DNA of 64,000 nucleotides, taken from Natronospirillum operosum. GTDB lineage: Bacteria > Pseudomonadota > Gammaproteobacteria > Pseudomonadales > Natronospirillaceae. Positions within the stretch are counted from its first letter, which is position 1, and every line of letters begins with the position of its first letter. The notes below the pieces were generated by a model, which made no database searches, was not told where the DNA came from, and saw only the letters and a program-made list of their open reading frames with translations. The DNA is taken from assembly GCF_004768465.1 (NCBI RefSeq), contig NZ_SRMF01000001.1:1093893-1157892 (forward strand), read 5' to 3'. Positions 55,318-64,000 of the stretch are shown here, one piece after another. Both the position numbers and the translations under genes were made by a program.

Positions 55318-56775
55318 CTATGGTTTCTGGTCGGCCGCCGGCTCGTCCAGCGGCTCGACTTGCAGTTTCAACCCCTTCTGTTCAGTCACCCGGACCGCCT
55401 GGCCCGGCTGCACGACACCCGGCACAGACGCCCGCCACAGCTCACCGTTGACCAGCACCTGCACCACATCACCCTGCGCACTGCGTACCACACCACGCAG
55501 ACCCACCATGGCCTGATCACTGGGCACCGTCTTCATGCGCAGCACCTTGCCGACAGCCAGCACAATATAAAGCACCACGATACCGCTGACGGCAGCTACT
55601 GCACCTATGACCTCGTATGGCATTTCCATCCCCGGTACATCCGTATCAATCAGCATGATGGAGCCCAGAACCAGCGCCACCACACCCCCAATGCCCAGTA
55701 TGCCGAAACTGGGCACAAAGGCTTCCGCCACAATCAGCAACGCACCCAATGCCATCAGTGCCAGCCCCACATAGTTGATGGGCAGCATCTGCAGCGCATA
55801 GAGCCCGAGCAGAAGGCTGATTGCGCCGATCACACCCGGCACCAACGAGCCCGGGTTGTAGCCTTCGAGAATCAGGCCGTAGATGCCGATCAGCAGCAAC
55901 AGATAAGCAATCTGCGGGCTGGTGATCAGGGCCAGAAATTCGTTTCGCCAGTCCGGATCATAGTCCAGTATGGGCAGGTCTGCCGCCTCGATGATCTGAG
56001 TGCTGTGCTCCATCTGCACCACACGGCCGTCGGCCTGGGCAATCAGATCCTCGATATCGGTCGCCACGATATCCACCACATTCTGCGCCAGGGCCTCACT
56101 GGCGGTCAGGCTGACCGCCTCCCGTACCGCTCGTTCAGCCCAGTCCGCGTTGCGACCATGGCGTTCGGCCAGGCCGCGGATATAGGCCACCGAATCATTG
56201 ATGACCTTGCGCTCTGCGGCACTGAGGCCCTCGGTTTGTTCCTCGGCTTCGGCGGCATCCTCTTCTTCGCGTGCGGTTTCATCCGCAGCCTCTTCGTCAT
56301 CGGGCAACAGGTCATCCACTACCGGCACATCGGTCTGCAACGCCAGGCTGCCGCCCATCTGTACCGGAGTGGCCGCCCCCAGGTTGGTCGACGGTGTCAT
56401 GGCCGCAATATGGCTGCCATAGAGAATATAGGTGCCGGCGCTGGCCGCACGAGCCCCGGCCGGGTGCACATAGGTGGCCACGGGCACCGGTGACTGCAGA
56501 ATGGCCTGGATGATGTCCCGCGTGGCCGCGTCCAGGCCGCCGGGCGTATCCATGCGAATCACGATCAGACGGGCGCCGTCCGCTGTGGCACGCTCCATGC
56601 TGCGGGTGAGATAATCCGTGGTGGCCGGACCGATGGCACCATCCAGCGTCAGTTTGGCCACATGCGCCTGCCCGGTTTCATCCGCCGGCACCGAAGACAA
56701 CAGCAGGCCCAGACCCAATGCCAACAGGCCGCCGAGACGCAGTGCGTGTCGCCTGAATGTCCGCTCTACCTTCAT
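55318..56775 (-). CDS. NfeD-family membrane serine protease
   Basis: The product of 485 residues has an N-terminal signal helix, a ClpP-like protease domain, about five membrane helices and a C-terminal OB-fold ([19 protein letters not shown]). The nucleophile is expected at Ser112 in [12 protein letters not shown] and the base at Lys190 in ERKVIND, like the Ser-Lys dyad of archaeal 1510-N. Between them is an acidic linker at 154-182 (many Glu and Asp). It starts at the ATG at 56775 and lies ahead of the slipin gene in one operon. Confidence 0.88.
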   Translation of the reverse strand: MKVERTFRRHALRLGGLLALGLGLLLSSVPADETGQAHVAKLTLDGAIGPATTDYLTRSMERATADGARLIVIRMDTPGGLDAATRDIIQAILQSPVPVATYVHPAGARAASAGTYILYGSHIAAMTPSTNLGAATPVQMGGSLALQTDVPVVDDLLPDDEEAADETAREEEDAAEAEEQTEGLSAAERKVINDSVAYIRGLAERHGRNADWAERAVREAVSLTASEALAQNVVDIVATDIEDLIAQADGRVVQMEHSTQIIEAADLPILDYDPDWRNEFLALITSPQIAYLLLLIGIYGLILEGYNPGSLVPGVIGAISLLLGLYALQMLPINYVGLALMALGALLIVAEAFVPSFGILGIGGVVALVLGSIMLIDTDVPGMEMPYEVIGAVAAVSGIVVLYIVLAVGKVLRMKTVPSDQAMVGLRGVVRSAQGDVVQVLVNGELWRASVPGVVQPGQAVRVTEQKGLKLQVEPLDEPAADQKP

Positions 56776-57161
56776 CTGCACGATAATTGCCACTCCATAC
56801 CCTGCGCCCACTCCTGATGGCGGTGCGCTTGGAACAGTGCCACCGGGCCGTTGCACAACCCGTCAGACTCTCTCCAAGAGTATGGTCCGCGCAGCGAAGA
56901 ATTCAAAATTCTGTACACTTTAATTTGGATCAGGGCAGGCGGCTTACACCGTGAGACTATTTTGACTCATTGCTTGAACTGGGCGGGTTCTTTTGCCATT
57001 CTGAAGCAGGAAAGGATGGTGATGATTGTTGTTCGCTGGCATTTTTTTGGCGTTGCTCCGTGCAAGGTCGGTTCACCACCTTTCCCCTAGGGAAAGCCAA
57101 ATCAATAAAGAGCATATATAGAGGAGCGGTAAAGCGCTTCCACAGTAACGAGGGTAAAACA
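56776..57161. other. Regulatory region upstream of the TRAP operon
   Basis: No gene is supported in these 386 bases. A sigma54-like TGGCA-N-TGGC spaced motif lies at 57037-57052 with GG and GC ten bases apart. The perfect inverted repeat CTTTCCC-CTA-GGGAAAG lies at 57080-57096, about 65 bases ahead of the dctP ATG. Other A/T-rich segments near 56905-56930 may be part of the nfeD promoter. Confidence 0.4.
57037..57052 (+). promoter_or_regulatory. Possible sigma54 promoter of the TRAP operon
   Basis: TGGCAT-TTTTT-TGGCG has the GG...GC spacing of sigma54 promoters and matches TGGCAY well, with a weaker minus 12 box. Transcription would start near 57064, about 100 bases upstream of dctP. C4-dicarboxylate TRAP genes are often sigma54-dependent, but no dctBD pair is seen here. 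Confidence 0.35.
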
Positions 57162-58187
57162 ATGACGTTGAAATCACTGATCAAGACATCCGGCATCTCT
57201 GCGGTGGCACTGGCCGTGGGCTTGTCGTCCTTCGCCGCACAGGCGCAGGACGTCTGGCGGTATGCACACGAGGAATTCGAAGACGACGTGCAGGACGTCT
57301 TCGCCTACAAGTTCAAGGAATACGTGGAAGACAATTCTGACCATACCGTGCAGGTTTTCCGCTTCGGTGAACTGGGTGAGTCCGATGACATCATGGAGCA
57401 GACCCAGGCCGGCATTCTGCAATTCGTCAATCAGTCGCCCGGTTTCACCGGCTCCCTGATTCCGGAAGCACAGATCTTCTTTATTCCGTATCTGCTGCCG
57501 ACCGATGAAGAAACCGTGATCGACTTCTTCAACAACAGCGTGGCCATCAACGAGATGTTTCCGGAGATGTACTCCGAGCAGGGCCTCGAACTGCTGCAGA
57601 TGTACCCGGAAGGCGAAATGGTCATAACGACTGACGAAGTCGTCCGTTCACCGGAAGACATGCGCGGCAAGAACATCCGCACCATGACCAACCCGCTGCT
57701 GTCCGAAACCTACCGGGCCTTCGGCGCCTCGCCGACACCACTGCCCTGGGGTGAAGTCTATGGCGGTCTGCAGACCGGCATCATCGACGGACAGGAAAAC
57801 CCGATCTTCTGGATCGAGTCCGGCGGTCTGTATGAAGTGTCGCCCAACCTGCTCTTCACCGGTCACGGCTGGTTCACCACGGCCCTGATGGCCAACCAGG
57901 ACTTCTACGACGGCCTGTCATCTGACGACCAGCAATTGGTGCAGGATGCGACTGAATTTGCCTATGATTACATCATTGATCACATTTCAGGGCTGGCCGA
58001 CGACATGCTGGAAGCCATCCTGGAACGCAGTGATGACGTCACCGTGACGCGTCTGGATGAAGATGAAATCCAGGCCTTCCGTGAGCGTGCACCACAGGTG
58101 GAAGAACGCTTCCTGGAAATGACCGGTGATCGCGGCGCCGAGCTGCTGGAGCAGTTCAAGGCCGATCTGGAAGCCGTCTCCAACTGA
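57162..58187 (+). CDS. dctP: TRAP transporter substrate-binding protein (DctP type)
   Basis: The product of 341 residues has a signal peptide ending at AAQAQ and a DctP-type periplasmic binding fold. GGLQTGIIDGQENPIFWIES is the conserved helix 9 region and EDMRGKNIRTMTNPL the conserved hinge region. The ATG at 57162 follows an AACGAGGG tract. It would deliver an organic acid, usually a C4-dicarboxylate, to the DctQM permease. The ligand-binding Arg is not certain. The first gene of a dctPQM operon. Confidence 0.9.
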   Translation: MTLKSLIKTSGISAVALAVGLSSFAAQAQDVWRYAHEEFEDDVQDVFAYKFKEYVEDNSDHTVQVFRFGELGESDDIMEQTQAGILQFVNQSPGFTGSLIPEAQIFFIPYLLPTDEETVIDFFNNSVAINEMFPEMYSEQGLELLQMYPEGEMVITTDEVVRSPEDMRGKNIRTMTNPLLSETYRAFGASPTPLPWGEVYGGLQTGIIDGQENPIFWIESGGLYEVSPNLLFTGHGWFTTALMANQDFYDGLSSDDQQLVQDATEFAYDYIIDHISGLADDMLEAILERSDDVTVTRLDEDEIQAFRERAPQVEERFLEMTGDRGAELLEQFKADLEAVSN

Positions 58188-58232
58188 TAGCCGCTCGCCA
58201 AGAGCTACTGTCAGAATAAAAACTAGAAACGG

Positions 58233-58253
58233 ACTGCCTCCTCCGGGGGTAGT
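58233..58253 (+). promoter_or_regulatory. Hairpin between dctP and dctQ
   Basis: ACTGCCTCC and GGGGGTAGT pair over nine base pairs (two of them G-U in RNA) around a three-base loop. It lies in the 141-base gap between the binding protein and the permease genes, where a stabilising or attenuating hairpin is often found. Confidence 0.45.
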
Positions 58254-58328
58254 TCGACCTGGCATCCGGGCTGCAGTTGCATGTGGCCCGGGTGTTGGTT
58301 GGGCAAGGCTGAATGGAGCACTCATCCC

Positions 58329-58979
58329 ATGTCTGATTCACCCACTCAGGAGCACAGATCTTCTCTGCCTGGCATCCTGGGGCATATTGATAACTTTCTT
58401 GCCAAGGCGGAATCCCTGATTCTGGCGCTCGGCGTATTGCTGATGGCGCTGAATACCGTTGCCAATGTCGTCAGTCGTTTCACCTTGGGCGAAAGTCTGC
58501 ACTTCTCGGAAGAAGTGAACCGTATTCTCATTGTGATGATCACCTTCGCCGGCATCGGTTATGCCGCCCGTCATGGTCGTCACATCCGCATGTCAGCCAT
58601 CTATGACGCGTTGCCGTACAGCGCGCGCCGCGTACTGATGATCATCATTGCAGCCATTACCGGCACCATCATGTTCCTGCTGTGCTACTGGTCCATCGGC
58701 TATGTACATGGCAACCTCCGTACCGGCAGGGTCCTGCCCACTCTGGGCTACCCGATCTGGTTCATTTATATCTGGGTTCCCATCGGCCTGGCCGTCACCG
58801 GGATTCAGTACTGGATGACCGCCATCAAGAACATCACCACCCGTGATGGTGAAATCTACCTCTCCACGGCTGTCACCGACGGTTACGACGAAGAGGAAGA
58901 AATGCTGGCGGAACTGCAGGACGAACTGGCAGAGAAACAGGACAAGCCAGGTACCCGGTCCCAACAAGAAAAAGACTGA
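58329..58979 (+). CDS. dctQ: TRAP transporter small permease (DctQ type)
   Basis: The product of 216 residues has four predicted membrane helices, as expected for DctQ. ALNTVANVVSRFTLGESLHFSEE and YAARHGRHIRMSAIYD match the family. A charged cytosolic tail of about 45 residues rich in Glu and Lys follows. It works with DctM to form the membrane part of the secondary transporter. The ATG at 58329 was chosen over an upstream alternative at 58281 without family match. Confidence 0.9.
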   Translation: MSDSPTQEHRSSLPGILGHIDNFLAKAESLILALGVLLMALNTVANVVSRFTLGESLHFSEEVNRILIVMITFAGIGYAARHGRHIRMSAIYDALPYSARRVLMIIIAAITGTIMFLLCYWSIGYVHGNLRTGRVLPTLGYPIWFIYIWVPIGLAVTGIQYWMTAIKNITTRDGEIYLSTAVTDGYDEEEEMLAELQDELAEKQDKPGTRSQQEKD

Positions 58980-59002
58980 GCCGTTAACCGGAGGGAATAC
59001 AG

Positions 59003-60286
59003 ATGGCCACCATAATGATTGTTACCATGATCGGGCTGCTCCTGCTGGGCTTCCCGATGATGATCCCGCTGACCGTCGCCGCCATTATCGGCTTCTACAT
59101 GACGTTCAACGGCTTTGGACAGATGGGCACCATGATTCAGCAGATGATGGGTGGTATCCGCCCCACTGCCCTGATCGCGGTCCCCATGTTTATTCTGGCC
59201 GCCGACATCATGACCCGAGGTCAGTCGGCACAGCGCCTGATCAATATGGTCATGGCCTTTATCGGCCATATCAAGGGCGGGCTGGCGGTCAGTACTGCCG
59301 CTTCCTGTACGCTGTTCGGTGCAGTTTCGGGTTCTACCCAGGCCACCGTGGTGGCCATTGGTTCACCCCTGCGCCCACGCATGCTGAAAGCAGGGTACAA
59401 GGATCCATTCTCACTGGCACTGATCATCAATGCCAGTGACATTGCCTTCCTGATTCCGCCCAGCATCGGCATGATCATCTACGGCGTCATTTCCGGCACC
59501 TCCATCCGCGAGTTGTTTATCGCCGGCATCGGACCGGGCATCCTGATCCTGTTCCTGTTCTCGCTGTACTGCATTGCCTATGCCTACATCAACAAGGTGC
59601 CGACGGAACCAAAGGCCACCTGGGGCGAACGCGGCCAGTCCATAGTCCAGGCCCTGTGGCCTCTGGGCTTCCCGGTATTGATTGTGGGCGGCATCTATGG
59701 CGGCATCTTCAGCCCCACAGAAGCTGCCGCAGCCTGCGTGCTCTACGCGCTGATTCTCGAGTTTGGTGTATTCCGGTCGTTGAACACACGGGACATCTAC
59801 AAGATTGCCAAGTCCACCGGTCTGATCACGGCCGTGGTCTTCATTCTGGTCGCCGTGGGCACCGGTTTCTCCTGGATCATTTCCTTTGCCCGCATTCCGC
59901 AGACCATGCTGGAGGCGATAGGCATCATGGATATGGGGCCGAACGGTGTGCTGATTACCATTGCCATCGCCTTCTTTATTGCCTGCATGTTTGTGGACCC
60001 CATTGTGGTGATCCTGGTGCTGACGCCCATCTTTGCACCGGCCATTCAGGCCTCGGGTCTGGACCCGGTCCTGGTCGGTGTCATGATCACTCTGCAGGTG
60101 GCCATTGGCTCGGCCACGCCACCCTTCGGGTGTGATATATTCACCGCCATAGCCGTATTCAAGCGACCGTACTGGGAGGTCATCAAGGGCACACCGCCCT
60201 TTGTGTTCCTGTTGTTGTTGTCCGCAGGGCTATTGGTGGTGTTCCCGCAGATAGCGCTGTTCCTCCCTGAACTGGCGTTCAGATAG
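59003..60286 (+). CDS. dctM: TRAP transporter large permease (DctM type)
   Basis: DctM forms the sodium-driven translocation channel. The 427-residue protein has eleven or twelve predicted helices and family segments SGSTQATVVAIGSPLRPRM and PSIGMIIYGVISGTS, and GCDIFTAIAVFKRPYWEV near the end. The ATG follows GGAGGGA. It starts 23 bases after dctQ. The usual direction is inward with sodium. Confidence 0.92.
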   Translation: MATIMIVTMIGLLLLGFPMMIPLTVAAIIGFYMTFNGFGQMGTMIQQMMGGIRPTALIAVPMFILAADIMTRGQSAQRLINMVMAFIGHIKGGLAVSTAASCTLFGAVSGSTQATVVAIGSPLRPRMLKAGYKDPFSLALIINASDIAFLIPPSIGMIIYGVISGTSIRELFIAGIGPGILILFLFSLYCIAYAYINKVPTEPKATWGERGQSIVQALWPLGFPVLIVGGIYGGIFSPTEAAAACVLYALILEFGVFRSLNTRDIYKIAKSTGLITAVVFILVAVGTGFSWIISFARIPQTMLEAIGIMDMGPNGVLITIAIAFFIACMFVDPIVVILVLTPIFAPAIQASGLDPVLVGVMITLQVAIGSATPPFGCDIFTAIAVFKRPYWEVIKGTPPFVFLLLLSAGLLVVFPQIALFLPELAFR

Positions 60287-60296
60287 CACCGCTGAT

Positions 60297-60317
60297 CGGG
60301 CAGGTTCGCCCTGCCCG
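60297..60317 (+). terminator. Stable hairpin after dctM
   Basis: CGGGCAGG and CCTGCCCG form a perfect 8-bp stem around a TTCGC loop, 10 bases after the dctM stop. The loop is close to the stable UUCG class. A T run is missing, so termination may need Rho, or the hairpin may protect the message. Confidence 0.5.
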
Positions 60318-60364
60318 GTCCTCCCTGCCCCACTGCCATACACACCCGAGGAGAGAGCGAGTCC

Positions 60365-61390
60365 ATGAGTGCCAAGGCATTCGCCATTCTGATGACTCTG
60401 CTGGCTATCGCGCTGGGCTCCTGGTCCGGTTATCAATACAACCAGTCCGTTGCCCGTGCCGACACCCTGGATGAACTGCGCCAAGCCAACGCCGAGCTCA
60501 CCACCGCCAACCGCCAACAGGAACGCGATCTGGACCGGCTGCGCGCGGAACGCGATCGTCTGGTAGCTCAGTTGGATGACCTGTCCGCAGAACAGTCTGA
60601 TATCGCAGGTAGTCTGACCGCACTGGAACAGCAGGTGCTGGACCTGACCGCCGAACGTGATGAACTGGCAACTGAACTGGCAGACACCACCGGGCAACAG
60701 GAGACGCTGGATGGCGACCTGGCCAGTGTGCGGGCAGAACGTGATGAGTTGCTGGCTGAACGGGACGAATTGCACGTGGTACTGGACGAACGGGAGGCCG
60801 AGCTCGCTGCCCTGGACGCAGAGCTGGCCGAACGCGAATCGTCGCTGGAGCAGACTCAGGCCCGACTCAGTGGTCGGGAAGAAACCATGGAAGAACTCGA
60901 GTCCCGTCTGACACGGGAACAACAGGCACTGGATGACCTGCAATCACGTCTGAATCTGGCCGAGGAAGAGCGCCAGCAACTGGTGGACCAGCGACACAAC
61001 GGGCAGACCCTGATCCAGCTACCGGAGCGGATTCTTTTCCCTACCGGGTCGGCGACATTGAACGAAGAGTCCGTGCAGGTATTGCGGGAGGTTGCAGTGG
61101 CTCTGGAAAGCTTTCCGGACTACACCCTGTCCGTGGTCGGTCACTCGGATACCCGCTCCATCAGCTCATCCCTGCAGGCCCAGTACCCCACCAACTGGGA
61201 GTTGAGCGCCGCCCGGGCCTCGGCAGCAGTCAGGGTGCTGGCGTCACTGGGTATCAGTGAACAACGCATGAAAGCCACTGGGGTTGCCGCCACTCAGCCG
61301 CTGGTAGAGGAAGTCGATGCCGCCAGCCGCCAGCAGAACCGGCGCATAGAAATCATTCTGGAGCCACCGTTGCCGGTGGAAACACTCTGA
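60365..61390 (+). CDS. OmpA/MotB-like envelope protein with long coiled coil
   Basis: The 341-residue product has an N-terminal membrane helix (about 4-22), a long Glu/Arg/Leu-rich coiled coil (about 35-215) and a C-terminal OmpA-like peptidoglycan-binding domain (about 225-335) with ILFPTGSATLNEESVQVL, VVGHSDTR and NWELSAARASAAV. It likely bridges the inner membrane and the cell wall. It resembles MotB or TolR-like arrangement, but no ExbB/MotA partner gene is adjacent. It follows the dct operon behind a hairpin. Confidence 0.85.
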   Translation: MSAKAFAILMTLLAIALGSWSGYQYNQSVARADTLDELRQANAELTTANRQQERDLDRLRAERDRLVAQLDDLSAEQSDIAGSLTALEQQVLDLTAERDELATELADTTGQQETLDGDLASVRAERDELLAERDELHVVLDEREAELAALDAELAERESSLEQTQARLSGREETMEELESRLTREQQALDDLQSRLNLAEEERQQLVDQRHNGQTLIQLPERILFPTGSATLNEESVQVLREVAVALESFPDYTLSVVGHSDTRSISSSLQAQYPTNWELSAARASAAVRVLASLGISEQRMKATGVAATQPLVEEVDAASRQQNRRIEIILEPPLPVETL

Positions 61391-61403
61391 GTGGCACCAG
61401 CGA

Positions 61404-61443
61404 ACGGTCGACAGCGCGCCCGGGAGGCAAACCTGTCGACCGT
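61404..61443. terminator. 11-bp hairpin between convergent ends
   Basis: ACGGTCGACAG and CTGTCGACCGT are perfect complements around an 18-base loop, between the end of the OmpA-like gene and the end of nfuA. No T run follows. This is probably a shared terminator-like structure. Confidence 0.5.
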
Positions 61444-61460
61444 CATCTGTCTACGGCCAG

Positions 61461-62060
61461 TTACATATAGGCGTTTTCGGTAACGGAGTGGTCAGTGACA
61501 TCACGAATGCCTTTCAACTCCGGCAAACGCTCCATCAGAGTCCGCTCCACACCCTGCTTGAGCGTGATGTCCACCGCACTGCAGCCCTGGCAACCGCCGC
61601 CGAACCGCAACACCGCGACATTGTCTTCCGTCAGTTCAGCCAGTGACACCTCGCCACCGTGCGCAGCCAGCCCGGGGTTGATCTCGGTCATCAGTACATA
61701 GTTGACCCGCTCCGGCAGAGGGCTGTCTTCATTGACCTTCGGCATCTTGGCGTTGGGCGCCTTGATCGTCAGCTGGCCGCCCATCTTGTCCTCCTGGAAA
61801 TCCACTTCGGCTTCTTCCAGATAGGGCAGACTGTTCTGCTCCAGATACAACCGGATGTGCTCCAGTTCCACATATTGATCGGTTTCCGATTCCTCACCCG
61901 GGCGACAATAGGCCAGGCAGGTTTCGGCGTAGCGAGTACCGGGCTGGGTGACAAACATGCGCACGGCCATGCCGTCCACATTCTGCCGCTCCAGCAGGCC
62001 AGCCAGATACTTTTGTGCACTCTCGGACACGGCTACAACAGAGTTGATGTCATCAGTCAT
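61461..62060 (-). CDS. nfuA: Fe-S biogenesis protein NfuA
   Basis: NfuA carries 4Fe-4S clusters to target proteins and matters under iron or oxidative stress. The product of 199 residues has an A-type-like N-terminal domain (degenerate) and a C-terminal Nfu domain with the cluster cysteines Cys157 and Cys160 in [13 protein letters not shown] chose the ATG at 62060 ([11 protein letters not shown]), the conserved start, rather than a longer frame. An IscR-like palindrome lies about 70 bases upstream. Confidence 0.94.
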   Translation of the reverse strand: MTDDINSVVAVSESAQKYLAGLLERQNVDGMAVRMFVTQPGTRYAETCLAYCRPGEESETDQYVELEHIRLYLEQNSLPYLEEAEVDFQEDKMGGQLTIKAPNAKMPKVNEDSPLPERVNYVLMTEINPGLAAHGGEVSLAELTEDNVAVLRFGGGCQGCSAVDITLKQGVERTLMERLPELKGIRDVTDHSVTENAYM

Positions 62061-62101
62061 TTCGGGTCCCGGTCTCCACTCGAATGAGTTACTGTAAGCC
62101 G

Positions 62102-62107
62102 AGTATA
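62102..62107 (-). promoter_or_regulatory. Possible minus 10 box of nfuA
   Basis: TATACT on the minus strand lies 42 bases ahead of the nfuA ATG. The minus 35 region would overlap the edge of the IscR-like palindrome at 62130-62154. Confidence 0.45.
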
Positions 62108-62129
62108 ACGAAAGCCGTGGCACAACTGA

Positions 62130-62154
62130 ATACCCTAGTGTTTTACTAGGTTAT
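62130..62154. promoter_or_regulatory. IscR-like palindromic operator
   Basis: The 25-base element has ATACCC at one end, TAGT and ACTA as inner half-sites around GTTTT, and GGTTAT at the other end. It agrees with the E. coli IscR type 1 pattern at about four of five positions, and also resembles type 2 sites. It lies just upstream of the predicted nfuA minus 10 box. E. coli nfuA belongs to the IscR regulon, so the context fits. Confidence 0.55.
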
Positions 62155-62207
62155 TAATCACGACTGTCAGACGCCAGACTGGCAAATATTCGACACAGCT
62201 GATAACC

Positions 62208-62229
62208 TATATCAAAGTTTTTTGATATA
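62208..62229. promoter_or_regulatory. Perfect 9-bp inverted repeat upstream of metH
   Basis: TATATCAAA and TTTGATATA flank a 4-base GTTT spacer. The right arm overlaps TATACT (62226-62231), a candidate minus 10 box 42 bases ahead of the metH ATG. The position suits an operator for a repressor. SahR-type regulators of the S-adenosylmethionine cycle use AT-rich palindromes, but I cannot confirm a match. Confidence 0.5.
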
Positions 62230-62272
62230 CTTCCGCTCGTTTGATTCCAACACCGATTGCAGGACCTCGTCA

Positions 62273-64000
62273 ATGGCCGACCGCAGTACTCGAATTCAGC
62301 AACTTCATGATGCCGTACAGGAACGTATACTGATTCTGGATGGTGGCATGGGTTCGCTGATCCAGTCACACCAACTGGAAGACCGGGATTATCGCGGCGA
62401 CCGCTTTGCCGACCTGCCGCAGAATCTGAAAGGCAACAATGACCTGCTGTCGCTGACCCGGCCCGACGTGATCACCGGCATTTACAACGCCTATCTGGAT
62501 GCCGGCGCGGACATCATCGAGACCAACACCTTCAATGCCACCCGTATTTCCCAGGCTGACTACCAACTGGAAGAACTGGTCTACGAGATCAATCTGGAAA
62601 GCGCTCGCCTGGCCCGGGCAGCCGCTGACGCCAAGACCGCCGAAACACCGAACCGCCCGCGCTGGGTGACCGGAGTGGTCGGCCCCACCAGCCGCACCCT
62701 GTCGATCTCCCCGGATGTGAACAACCCGGCCTATCGCAATGTCACCTTCGAAGAACTGGTTGAAAACTATCAGGAAGCCACCCGGGCCCTGATCGAAGGC
62801 GGTGCGGACCTGATCCTGATCGAGACCATTTTCGATACATTGAATGCCAAGGCGGCCATCTTTGCCATTCATTCGGTGTTCGACGAGGTCGGTTTCGAGC
62901 TGCCGATCATGATCTCCGGTACCATTACCGATGCCTCCGGGCGCACCCTGTCCGGGCAGACCACCGAGGCCTTCTGGTACTCGGTGAAACATGCCCGACC
63001 CTTCTCGATTGGCCTGAACTGTGCCCTGGGCCCGGAAGAACTGCGCCCCTATGTCGAGGCACTGTCAGAGATCGCCGATACCCGGGTATCGGCGCACCCC
63101 AATGCCGGCCTGCCCAACGAATTCGGCGAGTATGACCTTGACGCCGAAGGCATGGTCAAGACCATCCGCGACTTCGCCGCCAGTGGCTTCGTCAATATCG
63201 TCGGCGGCTGCTGCGGTACCACCCCGGAACATATCCGGGTGATCAGCAACGCCATGCCGGACTACAAGCCGCGCCCGATACCGACCATCGAGCCGCGCCT
63301 GCGTCTCAGTGGGCTGGAGCCCTTCGTGGCCGAGGACAACATCGTCTTCATCAATGTCGGCGAGCGCACCAATGTCACCGGGTCCGCCCGCTTCAGGCGG
63401 CTGATCAAGGAAGACGCCCTGGACGAAGCGCTGGACGTAGCCCGTGAACAGGTCGACAACGGCGCCCAGGTGATCGACATCAACATGGACGAAGGCATGC
63501 TGGACTCGGCCGCCGCCATGGAGCAATTCCTGAAACTGATCGCCTCCGAGCCGGACATCAGCCGGGTGCCCATCATGCTCGACTCTTCCAAGTGGGAGAT
63601 TCTCGAAGTCGGGCTGAAGAATGTGCAGGGCAAGGCCATCGTCAATTCCATCTCGCTGAAGGAAGGCGAAGCACCCTTTCTGCGTCAGGCCCGCCTGTGC
63701 CTGCGCTATGGTGCAGCGGTCGTGGTCATGGCCTTTGACGAAGACGGCCAGGCCGACACCCAGGCACGCAAGATCGAAATCTGCGCGCGCAGCTACAAGC
63801 TGCTGACCGAACTGGGCTTCCCGCCGGAAGACATCATCTTCGACCCCAATATCTTCGCCATTGCCACCGGCATCGACGAGCACAACAACTATGCGGTGGA
63901 CTTTATCGAAGCCACCCGCTGGATTCGCAAGAACCTGCCGCATGCGTCAGTCAGCGGCGGCCTGTCCAATGTGTCCTTCTCCTTCCGCGGCAACAATGCG
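62273..64000 (+). CDS. metH: Cobalamin-dependent methionine synthase MetH (5' part)
   Basis: The first 576 codons are present and the gene runs off the right edge. MetH transfers methyl from methyltetrahydrofolate to homocysteine by way of cobalamin. The homocysteine domain is visible with [27 protein letters not shown] and the zinc cysteines in GLNCALGP and [11 protein letters not shown]. The start of the folate domain follows ([35 protein letters not shown]). The cobalamin and reactivation domains lie beyond the edge. An AGGA-type ribosome binding site precedes the ATG. Confidence 0.95.
   Translation, partial: MADRSTRIQQLHDAVQERILILDGGMGSLIQSHQLEDRDYRGDRFADLPQNLKGNNDLLSLTRPDVITGIYNAYLDAGADIIETNTFNATRISQADYQLEELVYEINLESARLARAAADAKTAETPNRPRWVTGVVGPTSRTLSISPDVNNPAYRNVTFEELVENYQEATRALIEGGADLILIETIFDTLNAKAAIFAIHSVFDEVGFELPIMISGTITDASGRTLSGQTTEAFWYSVKHARPFSIGLNCALGPEELRPYVEALSEIADTRVSAHPNAGLPNEFGEYDLDAEGMVKTIRDFAASGFVNIVGGCCGTTPEHIRVISNAMPDYKPRPIPTIEPRLRLSGLEPFVAEDNIVFINVGERTNVTGSARFRRLIKEDALDEALDVAREQVDNGAQVIDINMDEGMLDSAAAMEQFLKLIASEPDISRVPIMLDSSKWEILEVGLKNVQGKAIVNSISLKEGEAPFLRQARLCLRYGAAVVVMAFDEDGQADTQARKIEICARSYKLLTELGFPPEDIIFDPNIFAIATGIDEHNNYAVDFIEATRWIRKNLPHASVSGGLSNVSFSFRGNNA

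Noticed and set aside
62061-62272. An S-adenosylhomocysteine riboswitch ahead of metH
   Set aside because: The 212-base gap does not contain the conserved GAGG and GCC core of that riboswitch, and the leader after the candidate promoter is too short.

Overview
The window is about 60% GC, densely packed chromosomal DNA from a gammaproteobacterium. The gyrA-pheA-hisC-tyrA-cmk-rpsA-ihfB-lapA-lapB order, the mtaD-ubiG-yciK block, the scpA-scpB-rluB block and the cysS and metH loci all point there. The TRAP and Liv uptake systems would suit a marine or saline heterotroph related to Pseudomonas/Oceanospirillales, but genus cannot be read from the sequence.

Layout. 1-6617 (minus) is a chemotaxis-type signalling operon: MCP-like protein, cheY, STAS protein, cheA, mcp, cheW, and cheR running off the left edge. 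6808-12228 is a looser accessory stretch: a sigma-like regulator, a VOC protein, a LysR regulator, and an AT-richer islet (8968-11009) with small unknown genes, a C39-like peptidase fold, a frame-broken remnant and a GNAT acetyltransferase, then a Bcr/CflA exporter. 12422-12625 holds tRNA-Gly and tRNA-Glu behind a near-consensus promoter. 12648-23080 (minus) is the aromatic amino acid / translation / envelope block. 23347-27273 (plus) carries mtaD-ubiG-yciK and a diguanylate cyclase with a sigma54-like promoter. 27328-31852 (minus) carries rluB-scpB-scpA, yciO and the PHP phosphoesterase. 31928-39705 (plus) runs from yciI through mnmC, greB, a two-domain PTPS-like enzyme and cysS to yidD, a Trm112-like gene and a CbiX-like gene. 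39783-46950 (minus) is an RNase II-family enzyme and a livKGFHM ABC transporter. 47261-54462 has a small membrane protein, an RluA-like protein without its catalytic motif, and an adaptor-RND-lipoprotein operon. 54471-56775 (minus) is a slipin/NfeD pair. 57162-61390 is a dctPQM TRAP transporter and an OmpA-like envelope protein. nfuA and metH (cut by the right edge) diverge at the end.

Most of the window is core metabolism. I did not find a clear new multi-gene system. The observations most worth checking are: an IscR-like palindrome upstream of nfuA, a separate palindrome over the likely metH promoter, two sigma54-like promoter candidates (diguanylate cyclase and TRAP operon), a 13-bp hairpin between livK and livG whose outer stem reaches the livG ribosome binding site, loss of signature residues in an RluA-family protein and in the FAD motif of MnmC, a split arrangement of active-site motifs in the two-domain PTPS, a lipoprotein with an HxCxCxH motif coupled to an RND pump, and the absence of serC, aroA and mupP from their usual places.
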